This document shows, piece after piece, positions 52,787 to 61,647 of a stretch of DNA of 64,000 nucleotides. Positions within the stretch are counted from its first letter, which is position 1. Every line of letters begins with the position of its first letter. This DNA is from Cupriavidus numazuensis (lineage in GTDB: Bacteria > Pseudomonadota > Gammaproteobacteria > Burkholderiales > Burkholderiaceae), in NCBI RefSeq assembly GCF_905397435.1, contig NZ_CAJPVI010000013.1, positions 62,001 to 126,000 of the forward strand, written 5' to 3'. The notes under the pieces are model-generated. The model searched no databases, was not told where the DNA came from, and worked only from the letters and a program-made list of their open reading frames with translations. The position numbers and the translations under genes were made by a program.

Positions 52787-53475
52787 GGGTTGGCTAGCTG
52801 GATGGCATCGAGCATCGACCACAGCACGTCGAGCTTGAATTGCAGGATATCGGCGGCGCGCTGCTGTTGCTCCGGCGTGCGGAAGTAGTCCAGCGTCACG
52901 CGCAGGCCGTGTTCGACATCGCGCTGCGCGAGCGGGATGCGCGAGCGGAAGTAATCGAGACCGGCGGGCTCGATCCACGGGTAATGCGTGGGCCAGCCTG
53001 CGAGCCGCTCCTTGTGGATCTCCGGCGCAAACATCTCGGTGAGCGAAGAACACACCGCTTCCTGCCACGGCGCGCGCCGCGCGAAGTTGACATAGGCGTC
53101 GACGGCGAAGCGCACGCCTGGCAGCACGTGCCGATGGTCGAGCAATGCCTCGCGCTCGAGTCCTGTGGCCTCGCCAAGGCGCAGCCAGGCTTCGATGCCA
53201 CCGGGCTGGGTATCGGTGCCGTCGTGGTCGAGAATGCGTACTACCCACTCGCGGCGCGTGTCGCGGTCGGGGCAGTTGGCCAGGATGGCGGCGTCCTTCA
53301 GCGGGATATTGGCTTGATAGTAGAAGCGATTGGCGACCCAGGCGCGAATCTGCCCGGGCGAACACAGTCCGGCCGCCATGCGTTGGTTGAACGGGTGATG
53401 AATGTGGTAGCCCGTTTCTTTTGCTCGCAGCCGGGCTTCGAATTCCGCAGGGCTCGATGCGGTGGAATATGTCAT
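52783..53475 (-). CDS. pqqC: Pyrroloquinoline-quinone synthase PqqC
   Basis: 230 residues, cofactor-free oxidase that performs the last eight-electron oxidation and ring closure of PQQ. Seen: [39 protein letters not shown] (His and Tyr/Arg residues of the active site), [22 protein letters not shown], and [22 protein letters not shown]. Length matches the family. ATG 53475 overlaps pqqB by four bases, and the stop overlaps pqqD. Confidence 0.97.
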   Translation of the reverse strand: MTYSTASSPAEFEARLRAKETGYHIHHPFNQRMAAGLCSPGQIRAWVANRFYYQANIPLKDAAILANCPDRDTRREWVVRILDHDGTDTQPGGIEAWLRLGEATGLEREALLDHRHVLPGVRFAVDAYVNFARRAPWQEAVCSSLTEMFAPEIHKERLAGWPTHYPWIEPAGLDYFRSRIPLAQRDVEHGLRVTLDYFRTPEQQQRAADILQFKLDVLWSMLDAIQLANP

Positions 53476-54389
53476 AGCGCGATCTCCATGCCGTCGTACG
53501 CCAGCTCGATGCCGTGCCGCGCCAGCACGGCGCGCTCCGGCGAGTCTTCCACCAGCACGGGATTGGTATTGTTGATGTGGATAAGGATCTTGCGGCTCGC
53601 GGGCAGCCGGGCGAGGATCTCGATCATGCCGCCGGGGCCCGACAGCGGCAGGTGGCCCATATCGGCGGCGGTCTTGGCGGAGAAGCCGAGCGACTGCATC
53701 TCGTCCTCACGCCAGAACGTGCCGTCGACCAGCACGATGTCCGCGCTGCGCAGCTCGGCGAAGACATGGTCGTCGATGCTGCCCAACCCCGGCGCATAGA
53801 ACGCGCGACGCCCGCTTTGGCGGTCTTCGATACGCAAGCCGATGTTGTCGCCGACGCGCGGCGCGTGGCGCCCGGGCGAATAGGGCGGCGCCTTGCTTTG
53901 CAATGGCACTGCGGTGAGCATGACACCGTCCAGCGGCGGCACGGAAAACGACGTGCCGTCGCAGGGCAGGGTATGCGTCTCCAGACCGCAGTAGTGCGAC
54001 AGCATGCGGGTGAGCGGGAACGCGTGGCTCAGGTCGTCGAGCACCGCGGCCGTGGCAAACAGCGGTAACGCCTGGCGATGCTCGCGCAGCATCAGCAGCC
54101 CGGTGACATGGTCGATCTGCGCATCCATCAACAACACCGCGGCGATTGCGGTATCGCGTGGCGTGCGTGCCGGCTGCAGCGCGGGCGTCTGGCGCAGTTG
54201 CTGCAGGATATCGGGCGATGCGTTGACCAGGATCGAATCCGGCCCGTCGCTGGTCAGGGCGATCGATGACTGCGTGCGCGGCGTGGCGCGTACGGTGCCG
54301 CGGCGCACGCCATCGCAGTTGTGGCAGTTGCAGTTCCACTGCGGAAAGCCGCCGCCGGCGGCCGATCCGAGTACGCGAATAGTTGTCAT
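53472..54389 (-). CDS. pqqB: PQQ biosynthesis protein PqqB
   Basis: 305 residues, metallo-beta-lactamase-like hydroxylase acting on the excised Glu-Tyr product. Seen: [20 protein letters not shown] (metal-binding cysteines as in PqqB), [16 protein letters not shown] in place of the usual HxHxDH motif, and HINNTNPVL near the C-terminus. ATG 54389 gives the standard start [13 protein letters not shown]. It is separated from pqqA by 97 bp that hold a long hairpin, and overlaps pqqC by four bases. Confidence 0.96.
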   Translation of the reverse strand: MTTIRVLGSAAGGGFPQWNCNCHNCDGVRRGTVRATPRTQSSIALTSDGPDSILVNASPDILQQLRQTPALQPARTPRDTAIAAVLLMDAQIDHVTGLLMLREHRQALPLFATAAVLDDLSHAFPLTRMLSHYCGLETHTLPCDGTSFSVPPLDGVMLTAVPLQSKAPPYSPGRHAPRVGDNIGLRIEDRQSGRRAFYAPGLGSIDDHVFAELRSADIVLVDGTFWREDEMQSLGFSAKTAADMGHLPLSGPGGMIEILARLPASRKILIHINNTNPVLVEDSPERAVLARHGIELAYDGMEIAL

Positions 54390-54430
54390 GGCGTGAGCGA
54401 GTCGGGGTGGCTCATCACGGCACGGGGCGG

Positions 54431-54460
54431 GCGTGCGGCCCGGCATGCCGGACCGCACGC
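54431..54460. other. Hairpin between pqqA and pqqB (attenuator-like)
   Basis: A 30-bp near-perfect palindrome: GCGTGCGG pairs with CCGCACGC and CCGGC with GCCGG, broken by one C/A mismatch. It lies 27 bases after the pqqA stop. A structure here can make pqqA transcripts more abundant than the rest of the operon, as known for other pqq operons. Confidence 0.7.
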
Positions 54461-54486
54461 AGGCACGCCGCCGCGTGCAGCAGGCT

Positions 54487-54561
54487 TCAGCGGTTGGCGA
54501 TGTACATCGTGATCTCGAAGCCCAGCCGCAACTCGGTATAAGCAGGCGTGGTCCAGGTCAT
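54487..54561 (-). CDS. pqqA: PQQ precursor peptide PqqA
   Basis: 24-residue ribosomal precursor whose Glu and Tyr become the PQQ skeleton. Seen: start [16 protein letters not shown], then ITMYIANR; Glu16 and Tyr20 have the required E-x-x-x-Y spacing. GGAGA lies six bases before ATG 54561. First gene of pqqABCDE, behind a possible sigma-54 promoter at 54634-54649. Confidence 0.97.
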   Translation of the reverse strand: MTWTTPAYTELRLGFEITMYIANR

Positions 54562-54633
54562 GTCTCTCTCCTTGGTTGGCATCGTTAGTGACGTTCGTCT
54601 TGGCGCGGCAGACTGGCTGCCGCGTCCACCAAA

Positions 54634-54649
54634 GGCAACATCCATGCCC
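54634..54649 (-). promoter_or_regulatory. Possible sigma-54 promoter of pqqABCDE
   Basis: Minus strand GGGCATGGATGTTGCC: GG and GC are ten bases apart and TTGC is intact, but the first base of the -24 block is changed. It lies 73 bp before pqqA. The rest of the 365-bp gap 54562-54926 holds two TGGGACAC motifs and no gene. Confidence 0.45.
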
Positions 54650-54877
54650 AGAGTGATTTCAGCTTATGTCTGCGTCGAACCGCGTATGCCGGATGCTCGT
54701 TACGTGCGTGAGCGGCCCCACGGTTGGGGGGGCATGGCTGGCGGGGAATGGCGGTGTGGCCCACGCCTTTGCGCCGCGCGGCGGCGGGCGATGCATGCTG
54801 CGATGCATCAGGCCGCACAGTGAGCGTTTACCGCATGCAAGCAGTTGCCTGCTCGCTGTGTCATCACTGCTTTAGCG

Positions 54878-54904
54878 TGGGACACCTGTTCAGAAATGGG
54901 ACAC
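54878..54904. promoter_or_regulatory. Two direct TGGGACAC motifs, possible activator sites
   Basis: TGGGACAC at 54878-54885 and 54897-54904, 19 bp apart, about 230 bp upstream of the candidate pqqA promoter. GGGACAC recurs at 57073-57079, 90 bp upstream of the sigma-54 promoter at 57164. They could bind the AcoR-like regulator encoded between the sites; this is an inference. Confidence 0.35.
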
Positions 54905-54926
54905 TACTGTCTCGCGGCGATCGGGA

Positions 54927-56942
54927 TCAGCCCGGAGGTTGCGACAGCCCGCGCGCCTCTTCCATCTTCCGATAGACCGTATTGCGCGAAATCCCCAGCG
55001 CCTTGGCCGCCGCCGAGATATTGCCGTGGTGCGCATTCACCGCGGCGACGATGGCAAGCGCTTCGACCTCTGACAGCCGTGTGGGTTGCGCGGCCGCCTG
55101 CCCGACAGATAAGGCCGCGGATGCCGGCACCGCCTGGGCCACCGGCGTCACTGCCTGCTCCTGTCGTTCGCGCAGGTCGTCCAGGAAGTCGTCGGGCAGG
55201 TGGTCTTCGGTGATCTCGGCTTCGCCTTCCGCCATCAGGCGCGCCGTGCGCAGCAGGTTGCCGAGCTGGCGCATATTGCCCGGCCAGTGATAGCGCCGGA
55301 ACATTTCCATCACGGCGTCGCTGATGCGGGGTGGCTCACCGCCGGCATGGCCCTGATCCTGGCGCAGCAGCTTGCCCGCTACCACGTCGAGGTCGCTGCG
55401 TTCGCGCAGCGCCGGCAGCCGCACCACGAGCCCGTTCAGGCGGTAGTACAAGTCTTCGCGGAACTGGCCGCTGGCGACCATCTCGCGCAGGTTACGGTTG
55501 GTGGCGCACACCACCAGGACATCCACCTGGATCACCTTGCTGCTGCCCAGCGGCTGGACAGCGCGCTCCTGCAGCGCGCGCAACAGCCGCCCCTGAAGAT
55601 GCAGCGGCATGTCGCCGATCTCGTCCAGAAACAGCGTGCCGCCGTTGGCCAGCAGCATCTTGCCGATGCCGCCTTTCTTGCGCGCGCCGGTGAAGGCGCC
55701 TTCCTCGTAACCGAACAGTTCCGACTCGATCAGGTTCTCGGGGATTGACGCGCAGTTCACCGCGATAAAGGGGCCAGCATGGCGCGGGCTGTCCGCATGG
55801 ATCGCGCGTGCCATGAGTTCCTTGCCCGTGCCGGTTTCGCCGAGCACCATGACCGGGATGTCCTTGCCGATGACCTTGCGCAGCTTTCCGATCACGGTTC
55901 GGACCTGCGCGTCGCCAGTGTCCAGATCAGCCAGCCCTTCAGGCCGGGCGGAGGCAGCGCAGAGGCGCCGCGGTGCCGCGACGGCCTCCGGTGTGCTCGT
56001 GGACATTGCCGTGGCTGGCATCGAGGCCGGATTGGCTTTCCATTCCATGCGTGCGCTGACCTTGACGCCGCTCGGCATCTGCAACTGCACGATACCGGCC
56101 GGCGCGCCGCGCACGGCATCGAAGAACAGGGACAACGGCATCCCGAACAGCGAAGAGAAAGTATGCGCCTGCAGCGCCTTGTTGGTCAGGCCCAGCTGGA
56201 AATGTCCGCTGCGGTTAGACGACAGGAAGCGCCCGCCCGGCGTGAACGAGACGATGCCTTCCACCAGCGTGCCCAGGAACTCCGCGCGTGAATGAAAGTG
56301 GATGCATACCATGTCGCGGAACGCGTTGCCGAACAACTGGTTTTCGATCATCTGCGCCGACATGCGCACCAGCGCCATGGTGTGCTTGTGGAAACCCCGC
56401 TGGTCGCCCGTCACATCGAGCGCTCCGACTGTCTTGCCGTAGGCGTCGAGGATGGTCATGCACGAGCAGGTCAGGAACTGGTTGGCCTGCAGGAAGTGGT
56501 CAGCACCGTGGACCAGCGTGGCGCGGTTCTCGGCCAGCGCGGTGCCAATGGCGTTGGTGCCGCGGCTCTCTTCCGACCAGTCCGCGCCCGCGCGCAGCGC
56601 CACCTTGTCGGCACGCGCGAGGAAATCGTCGTCACCCAGCGAGTGCAGGATCAGGCCGTCGGCGTCGGTCAGGATCACCATGCTCTGCGTGTTCACGATC
56701 TGGTCGTAGAGCGTCTCCATCACCGGCAGCGCGTAGGTGAAGAGCGACTGGCTGCGTTCGATGCGGGTCTTCAGCTCGCTTTGGAGCACCGGGCAGAAGT
56801 CCGGCGACTCGTACGGGCGGAGGCCATAGGAGGCGGAACGCTGATGGGCCTGCGCGATGAGTTCGGCTCGCTCGGGCGGGGCAGCCCCGTCGCCCGTCTC
56901 TCCGGAGATGGCAGGGCGAGTGGGCTCCGCTGGGATGGTCAT
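54927..56942 (-). CDS. AcoR-type sigma-54-dependent activator, probable regulator of alcohol oxidation
   Basis: 671 residues. Seen: GAF sensor region with [15 protein letters not shown] and [25 protein letters not shown] (about 110-240, typical of AcoR, ExaE-like and acetoin activators), AAA+ domain with Walker [11 protein letters not shown], sigma-54 contact [12 protein letters not shown], Walker [10 protein letters not shown], and a Fis-type helix-turn-helix ending ([22 protein letters not shown]). ATG 56942 has GGAGA eight bases upstream; a start at 56963 lacks one. It lies between pqqA and the second cytochrome gene, and all nearby alcohol genes carry sigma-54 promoters, so it most likely senses an alcohol or aldehyde and activates them. 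Confidence 0.9.
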   Translation of the reverse strand: MTIPAEPTRPAISGETGDGAAPPERAELIAQAHQRSASYGLRPYESPDFCPVLQSELKTRIERSQSLFTYALPVMETLYDQIVNTQSMVILTDADGLILHSLGDDDFLARADKVALRAGADWSEESRGTNAIGTALAENRATLVHGADHFLQANQFLTCSCMTILDAYGKTVGALDVTGDQRGFHKHTMALVRMSAQMIENQLFGNAFRDMVCIHFHSRAEFLGTLVEGIVSFTPGGRFLSSNRSGHFQLGLTNKALQAHTFSSLFGMPLSLFFDAVRGAPAGIVQLQMPSGVKVSARMEWKANPASMPATAMSTSTPEAVAAPRRLCAASARPEGLADLDTGDAQVRTVIGKLRKVIGKDIPVMVLGETGTGKELMARAIHADSPRHAGPFIAVNCASIPENLIESELFGYEEGAFTGARKKGGIGKMLLANGGTLFLDEIGDMPLHLQGRLLRALQERAVQPLGSSKVIQVDVLVVCATNRNLREMVASGQFREDLYYRLNGLVVRLPALRERSDLDVVAGKLLRQDQGHAGGEPPRISDAVMEMFRRYHWPGNMRQLGNLLRTARLMAEGEAEITEDHLPDDFLDDLRERQEQAVTPVAQAVPASAALSVGQAAAQPTRLSEVEALAIVAAVNAHHGNISAAAKALGISRNTVYRKMEEARGLSQPPG

Positions 56943-57163
56943 GTCTGGGTCTCCTATGGTCATCGCCCGCGATCTGTTGCGCGGGTCGCAGCCGGCCTTC
57001 ATCGCCGTAGCCGGGCGGGTGGTCGACAGTGTTGCGCCATGAAGCAAAACGCTTGCCAGAGTGTGGCATTCCGGGACACCGACGCGGCGATGGTGCGCCG
57101 CACACACGGATGCGTGCGCCGGAAAGCCTGATGCAACGCCGTGCAGCGCCTGTTGCGGCGCGC

Positions 57164-57179
57164 TGGTATGTCTCTTGCG
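57164..57179 (+). promoter_or_regulatory. Sigma-54 promoter of the second c550-like cytochrome gene
   Basis: TGGTATGTCTCTTGCG: GG and GC ten bases apart. It lies about 48 bp before the start codon, downstream of a GGGACAC motif, in the 284-bp divergent gap 56943-57226 that holds no gene. Confidence 0.75.
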
Positions 57180-57226
57180 GAAATGATGGCAAACAAAAAT
57201 CCCATCCACAACTGTAGGAGACACTC

Positions 57227-57706
57227 ATGAGAACGCAGCGCCGCCTGCTTGCCTTGTTTTCGCTCTGCGCCATGCTTAGCGCTGTCCCGCCCGGGACAGT
57301 CTGGGCCCACGGCGATGTCACGCCGCAAGTCGTCGACACCAAATCCTTGCCGCAACTGGGGGACGAATGGCGTCCGGACAACCCCTATCGCGCCGGCGCC
57401 GAGCAAAAGGAGGCCCAGCGTATCGGCAGTTCGGCCTACAACCAGAACTGCGCGCGCTGCCACGGCCTGGAAGCGGTGTCTGGCGGCATCGCCCCCGACC
57501 TGCGCCAGCTCGATGGCGATTGCGTGTCGCTGGGCGATGCCAAGAAGAAGCAGGCCTGCATGACCGAGATCTCGCAATACTTCACCACCACCGTACGCAA
57601 GGGCCGCACCCGCGACGGGCGTGTCTATATGCCGCCGTTCGATGGCGTGCTGAGCCAGGAAGCCGTGTGGGCAATCAAGACCTATCTGGAATCGCGGCAC
57701 GAGTGA
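57227..57706 (+). CDS. c550-type cytochrome c (second copy)
   Basis: 159 residues, periplasmic. Seen: signal peptide ending VWAHG (about 28), LGDEWRPDNPYR, haem site CARCH (Cys75, Cys78, His79), APDLRQLDGDC and KKQACM (a likely disulfide), and VYMPPFDGVLSQEAVWAIKTYLES with the Met ligand. It shares this whole plan with the cytochrome at 49370, so it is a paralogue in the same electron path. TAGGAGA precedes ATG 57227. Own sigma-54 promoter at 57164; divergent from the AcoR-type activator. Confidence 0.92.
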   Translation: MRTQRRLLALFSLCAMLSAVPPGTVWAHGDVTPQVVDTKSLPQLGDEWRPDNPYRAGAEQKEAQRIGSSAYNQNCARCHGLEAVSGGIAPDLRQLDGDCVSLGDAKKKQACMTEISQYFTTTVRKGRTRDGRVYMPPFDGVLSQEAVWAIKTYLESRHE

Positions 57707-57720
57707 GGCAGCATCGAGCG

Positions 57721-57744
57721 GGCGGCCTCGCTGGGAAGGCCGCC
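57721..57744. terminator. Hairpin between convergent cytochrome and lyase genes
   Basis: GGCGGCCT and AGGCCGCC pair perfectly around an 8-base loop, in the 43 bp between two convergent genes. No U-run. Confidence 0.5.
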
Positions 57745-57749
57745 ACGCC

Positions 57750-59279
57750 TTACTTCAACAGCTTGCTGAAATCCCGATCCAGCCGGGCCAGTGACGCATC
57801 GATCGTGCCGCGCGTTGTCTTGATCCACGCGTCCTGTTGTGCAATTTTCTGGTCTTCCTCTTTCAGCATGCGTGCCATCTCCGCGGGTTGCGGTCCGCCG
57901 CTCGTGACGCGATGGTTGACGATGGCCACCGGATCCAGCGCCGCGCGAAATTCGGCCTCGCTCATCGGGAAATCCGCGTTGCTGCTGTAGCTGCGTACCG
58001 CCTCGGCATAGATGCGCCGCGCCTCGGCGTAGGGAAATGCGCTCGGGCGGATGTCATGCGCCTTCGCGTACTCGACCAGCTCCGACGCGAAATGATGGCC
58101 GACGCGGAACGGCAGCTTGTACTTGCGCATCAGTTCATCGGCCAGTTCCTGCGATGCGGTCCAGTCGCTGTCCAGTTCCTCCAGCGCGCGCTTCGGATCG
58201 ATGACGAGGGCTTGCATGATCTTGTCCCAGCCCTGCAGTACGCGGATCGCGCTGTCGACCATCTCGCCGTTGACGACGGCATCCTTGGCGTCGGACATGC
58301 CGGGCGGCAGGTTGTGTGCCCGCATGACGGGTCCCATCGCCAGTGTCAGCGCGGTCGACGCGCGTTCCCGTGTGGAATTCAGCAGTCCGGGGTTCTGCTT
58401 CTGTGGCATCGCGCTCGATACATAGGTATTGCCGCCGCCTTCGCGCAGGAGAATCCACGGACGCGGCTGGGCATACTGGGTCATCACATCTTCGATGAAG
58501 CTTCCGGCGTGCAGGCCGATGCTGGTCACGATCGACGCCACCTCGACCGGCAGATCGACGGCGCTGATCTGCGACGCGTCATAGGCGTTGTCGACGAGTG
58601 CGGAGAAGCCGAGGTAACTCGCCATCCTCGTACGATTCAGCGGCCAGCCGGTGCCATTGAGCACGGTCGTGCCCATCGGCGAGCGGTCGATGCGGCGATA
58701 GGCTTCACGGAGCCGCTCGGCATCGCGGTCGAGTCCGGCGGTAATGCCGAGCAGGTAATGCCCGTAGCTGTTCGGCTGCGCGGCTACGCCATTGGTGTAG
58801 TTGGGCACGACGGTGCCGGCATGCTGCCTGGCCAGTCCGACGATGGTCGCGGAGGTCTTGTTCAGCTGGTCGGCCAGCGCCAGGACCTTGTCGCGCAGCA
58901 TCGCCGCGCGGACCGTGGCCAGCATGTCCTGGCTGGAACGGCCGGCGTGGAGCAGGGTGACCTCCTGGCCTGCGGCCTGGATCATCAGCGGCTCGAACGT
59001 AATGACGGTCGACGGACGTTTGCCGCCTGGCTTGTCGCCGTTGGCGAGCACGGTGGCAATGCCTCCGGCAACCTTCGGCGCCAGCGACTTGTCGAGCAGG
59101 CCTTCGTCGGTGTTGATGACGGCGGATGCCTTGTTGATCTCGCCGAGCCAGTAGAAGGCGTCGTGGTGGACGCCCTCCGCGGCGAAAGCCGGACAGGGTG
59201 CTACCGAGGCGGCAACCAGGACGAGGGCGGACGATCTGAGGAGGCGCGAGGTATTGCGCTTCCACCGCGTGAGGGGCAT
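57750..59279 (-). CDS. Exported lyase of the argininosuccinate lyase/fumarase superfamily
   Basis: 509 residues. Seen: signal peptide (basic N-terminus, hydrophobic SSALVLVAASVAPC, cleavage after AFA near 34), a helical lyase core, LNGTGWPLNRTRMASYLGF, signature loop SSAMPQKQNPG with the catalytic serine, and a C-terminal DPVAIVNHRVTSGGPQPAEMARML that recalls argininosuccinate lyase (DPV ... TGGP). Cytoplasmic lyases of this family have no signal peptide, so this is a periplasmic member and probably not an arginine-pathway enzyme. It would eliminate an amine or other group from a fumarate- or succinate-like compound outside the cytoplasm. It lies beside the alcohol oxidation region but converges on it. 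Confidence 0.82.
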   Translation of the reverse strand: MPLTRWKRNTSRLLRSSALVLVAASVAPCPAFAAEGVHHDAFYWLGEINKASAVINTDEGLLDKSLAPKVAGGIATVLANGDKPGGKRPSTVITFEPLMIQAAGQEVTLLHAGRSSQDMLATVRAAMLRDKVLALADQLNKTSATIVGLARQHAGTVVPNYTNGVAAQPNSYGHYLLGITAGLDRDAERLREAYRRIDRSPMGTTVLNGTGWPLNRTRMASYLGFSALVDNAYDASQISAVDLPVEVASIVTSIGLHAGSFIEDVMTQYAQPRPWILLREGGGNTYVSSAMPQKQNPGLLNSTRERASTALTLAMGPVMRAHNLPPGMSDAKDAVVNGEMVDSAIRVLQGWDKIMQALVIDPKRALEELDSDWTASQELADELMRKYKLPFRVGHHFASELVEYAKAHDIRPSAFPYAEARRIYAEAVRSYSSNADFPMSEAEFRAALDPVAIVNHRVTSGGPQPAEMARMLKEEDQKIAQQDAWIKTTRGTIDASLARLDRDFSKLLK

Positions 59280-59417
59280 GGCATCTCCTGTATCTGGGGG
59301 ACGTTTATTGTCGGCAATGTTCGCGCATCATTGCGCGTTCGTCGACCGGTCCAGCCAGGATTGTTGCCGGATGCCCATTCGGGCCGATGGATTGACGCTT
59401 CTCTGCTACCTCCCGAG

Positions 59418-59978
59418 TCAGTGCATGTATGCCTTCGCTTCCCCGTCGATCTGTTTGCGCAAGTTCGCGAAACGTTCCTGCACCCTGGCGCCGAACAGCG
59501 GATCGGCAATGGCCGAATCGGCGGCAGCAATCTCTGCCCAGTCCGCTTCGGTCAGCAACTGAGCCGCACGCGGCATGACCAGTCCCTCTTCAGTCGAAAG
59601 GTGGTTGCGATAGTAGACAAGGTACATGGCTGCCGCAGCTTCCAAAGCGGCTCGCGACGTAACGATCTCGCTCTCTGCTTCGCGCAGACGGCTGAGCAGT
59701 TCTTCGCCCACCGTGGCAATCACGCGATGCTCCTGCAGCAGTCGGCTGAGGATAATCTGCATGCCTGGATCGCGCTCGACGAGCAGGGCATAGGCGACAT
59801 CTTCGCGCGGGTGGTGCAACAGATCGCCGTAGTTCCGCATGTAATAGATGATCGTGCCCATCAAGCCGTAGTTTGGCTCCTCTCCCCGGTGAAAGGCAGT
59901 GACCTGCTGTTCCAGCAGGTTGAGCAGGCTGGCGAAATGGATATGGTCGGTATGCCAGACGGCGAGTGGGTTGGCCAT
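59418..59978 (-). CDS. Hemerythrin-like (HHE) domain protein
   Basis: 186 residues, four-helix bundle. Seen: AVWHTDHIHFASLL (His12/His14), YGDLLHHPREDVAYALL (His-His ... Glu), LQEHRVIA and YYRNHLSTEEGLVMP, which together can bind a di-iron centre. Such proteins store oxygen, sense it or protect from nitrosative stress. AGGGG precedes ATG 59978. An FNR-type box at 60077-60090 with a suitable -10 sequence suggests induction at low oxygen. 138 bp without a gene separate it from the lyase. Confidence 0.9.
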   Translation of the reverse strand: MANPLAVWHTDHIHFASLLNLLEQQVTAFHRGEEPNYGLMGTIIYYMRNYGDLLHHPREDVAYALLVERDPGMQIILSRLLQEHRVIATVGEELLSRLREAESEIVTSRAALEAAAAMYLVYYRNHLSTEEGLVMPRAAQLLTEADWAEIAAADSAIADPLFGARVQERFANLRKQIDGEAKAYMH

Positions 59979-60076
59979 GGTCCCCTCCTGGGAAGCTCGT
60001 CAAGTTGGTGGTCGAATCCGCTGCTCGGGTTCGCGAGGCCCGTGTGCACACGATAGTCGTCGGCCACCAATTGGAA

Positions 60077-60090
60077 CTGATCCAGATCAA
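60077..60090 (-). promoter_or_regulatory. FNR/CRP-type box upstream of the hemerythrin gene
   Basis: Minus strand TTGATCTGGATCAG matches TTGAT-N4-ATCAA in nine of ten positions. A -10-like TATCGT lies at 60050-60055, 31 bp from the box centre, the spacing of a class II (-41.5) activation site. The porin start is more than 220 bp away on the other strand. Confidence 0.7.
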
Positions 60091-60312
60091 TAGAACGGTT
60101 CACGCATAGTGGTCAGACGCGTGCCAACGCCCACCCGGCGATTGTTCGTGATTTTGGAAAGACCATTCTGGATTCCGTGTAATTGTTTACTTATGGGTGT
60201 CACATTGCTGACGCAGTATCTGGCGGGCCGAAACGGTAGTGCCGTCGCGGGCTTGAGAGCCGCTAACGCCACCGTGAGGAACAACCGCAAAAAACAGATA
60301 CTGGAATCGACA

Positions 60313-61380
60313 GTGAACAAACATCTCTTCGCCGTGGCAGCCGCAGCTTGCGCCGTGTCCGGTGCCGCCTTCGCCCAATCGTCGTCCAGCGTGACGCTGT
60401 ACGGCATTGCCGATGCCGGCATCAGTTTTCAGAACCACGTCAACGGTGGTGCCAATGGCAGTGGCTCGGTCACGGGCGTGACGTCCGGCGGCCTCTCTGG
60501 CTCGCGCTGGGGCCTGCGCGGCGCCGAGGACCTTGGCGGCAATCTGAAGGGCATCTTCGTGCTGGAAAGCGGGTTCGACATCGACACCGGCAAATCGGCC
60601 CAGGGCGGCCGGCTGTTCGGCCGGCAAGCCTATGTCGGCCTGCAGGGCGACTTCGGTGCCGTCACGCTGGGCCGTCAGCAGAACTCGCTCTATGACCTGT
60701 TCGGTGCTTACGACCCGATGGGGGCCGGGCCCGTCTACTCGCTGAATTCCGTTGATAACCAGTTCAATGGCCGCGCCGACAACGCCATCAAGTACACCGG
60801 CAAGTTTGGCGGCCTGACGGCAACCGGCTTCTACAGCTTCGGGCGCGATGTCAACGCCGGTCTTGGCGGTGAAGTCCCTGGCCAATTCAAGGTCGGCACC
60901 AATTTCGGCGGTGGCCTGGCCTACGCGAACGGCCCGTTCTCGGTGGGCGCCGCCTATGACCAGTACCAGGGCAGCACCATCGCCACGTCGGACCTCAGCG
61001 CCCGGCGTGCGGCAATCGGTGCGTCGTATGCGTTCGGTGATGCCAAGGCGTTCGCCGGCTACCGCTGGATGCGCGACGAAGTCACCACCGGTACTGCGCG
61101 CCACGACAACCTGTACTGGCTGGGCGCGCTCTACAAGTTCACCCCGGCCTTCACGCTGACCGGCGCGGCGTACTACACCGACGCCCGGACGGACAGCAAG
61201 GATTCGTGGATGTTCGTGCTGAATGCCGACTATGCGTTCTCCAAGCGCACGGACGCGTATGTGCTGCTGGGCTACGTCACGAACAAGGGTAATGCGACGT
61301 ATGGCGTGACGGGGACCCCCAATACCCTGCCGGGCCAAAACCAGACCGGTGCAATGGTGGGCGTGCGTCACCGCTTCTGA
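60313..61380 (+). CDS. General porin, Gram-negative (OmpC-like, Burkholderiales type)
   Basis: 355 residues, trimeric outer-membrane channel. Seen: signal peptide MNKHLFAVAAAACAVSGAAF ending in AFAQ, first strand SSVTLYGIADAGISF, RWGLRGAEDLGGNLKGIFVLESGFD, SRQAYVGL-like GRQAYVGLQGDFGAVTLGRQ, the L3 region, and terminal strand MVGVRHRF ending in Phe. The start is GTG 60313, because it gives a perfect signal peptide; an in-frame extension to 60109 is nonporin sequence. The 334-bp gap before it has the FNR box and a long leader. Strong terminator at 61467. Confidence 0.95.
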   Translation: MNKHLFAVAAAACAVSGAAFAQSSSSVTLYGIADAGISFQNHVNGGANGSGSVTGVTSGGLSGSRWGLRGAEDLGGNLKGIFVLESGFDIDTGKSAQGGRLFGRQAYVGLQGDFGAVTLGRQQNSLYDLFGAYDPMGAGPVYSLNSVDNQFNGRADNAIKYTGKFGGLTATGFYSFGRDVNAGLGGEVPGQFKVGTNFGGGLAYANGPFSVGAAYDQYQGSTIATSDLSARRAAIGASYAFGDAKAFAGYRWMRDEVTTGTARHDNLYWLGALYKFTPAFTLTGAAYYTDARTDSKDSWMFVLNADYAFSKRTDAYVLLGYVTNKGNATYGVTGTPNTLPGQNQTGAMVGVRHRF

Positions 61381-61466
61381 TTCGCCTCAGCACGAGAACT
61401 GGCTCGCCGCCAGGCAGCCAGGACAGTTCATATCGACCTTGACGTGTCACTGAGTCAGGGATTTTC

Positions 61467-61493
61467 AGGCCGGCAGTTATGCCGGCCTTTTTT
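61467..61493 (+). terminator. Rho-independent terminator of the porin gene
   Basis: AGGCCGGCA and TGCCGGCCT pair perfectly around GTTA, followed by six T (counting the last stem base). Lies 86 bp after the porin stop. Confidence 0.92.
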
Positions 61494-61647
61494 GTCATGG
61501 TCGCGAGGGCCGGCGGAACATGATCTTTGCGCAGTCGAAACATTTGTAATCGTCTGTTAATGCGGTGCGCCCGCAGCCTGATTGGGCCGGGGAAGCGTCC
61601 TTTCCCTTTGATACGATCGCGCTCTTTCCGCAACGCGCCCCGTCCCC

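Noticed and set aside
57837-60056. 739-codon open frame on the plus strand
   Set aside because: Antisense to the exported lyase and hemerythrin genes; no recognisable motif and typical antisense composition.
60109-60312. N-terminal extension of the porin to an upstream start
   Set aside because: The extension is not porin-like, and a proper signal peptide starts at the GTG at 60313.
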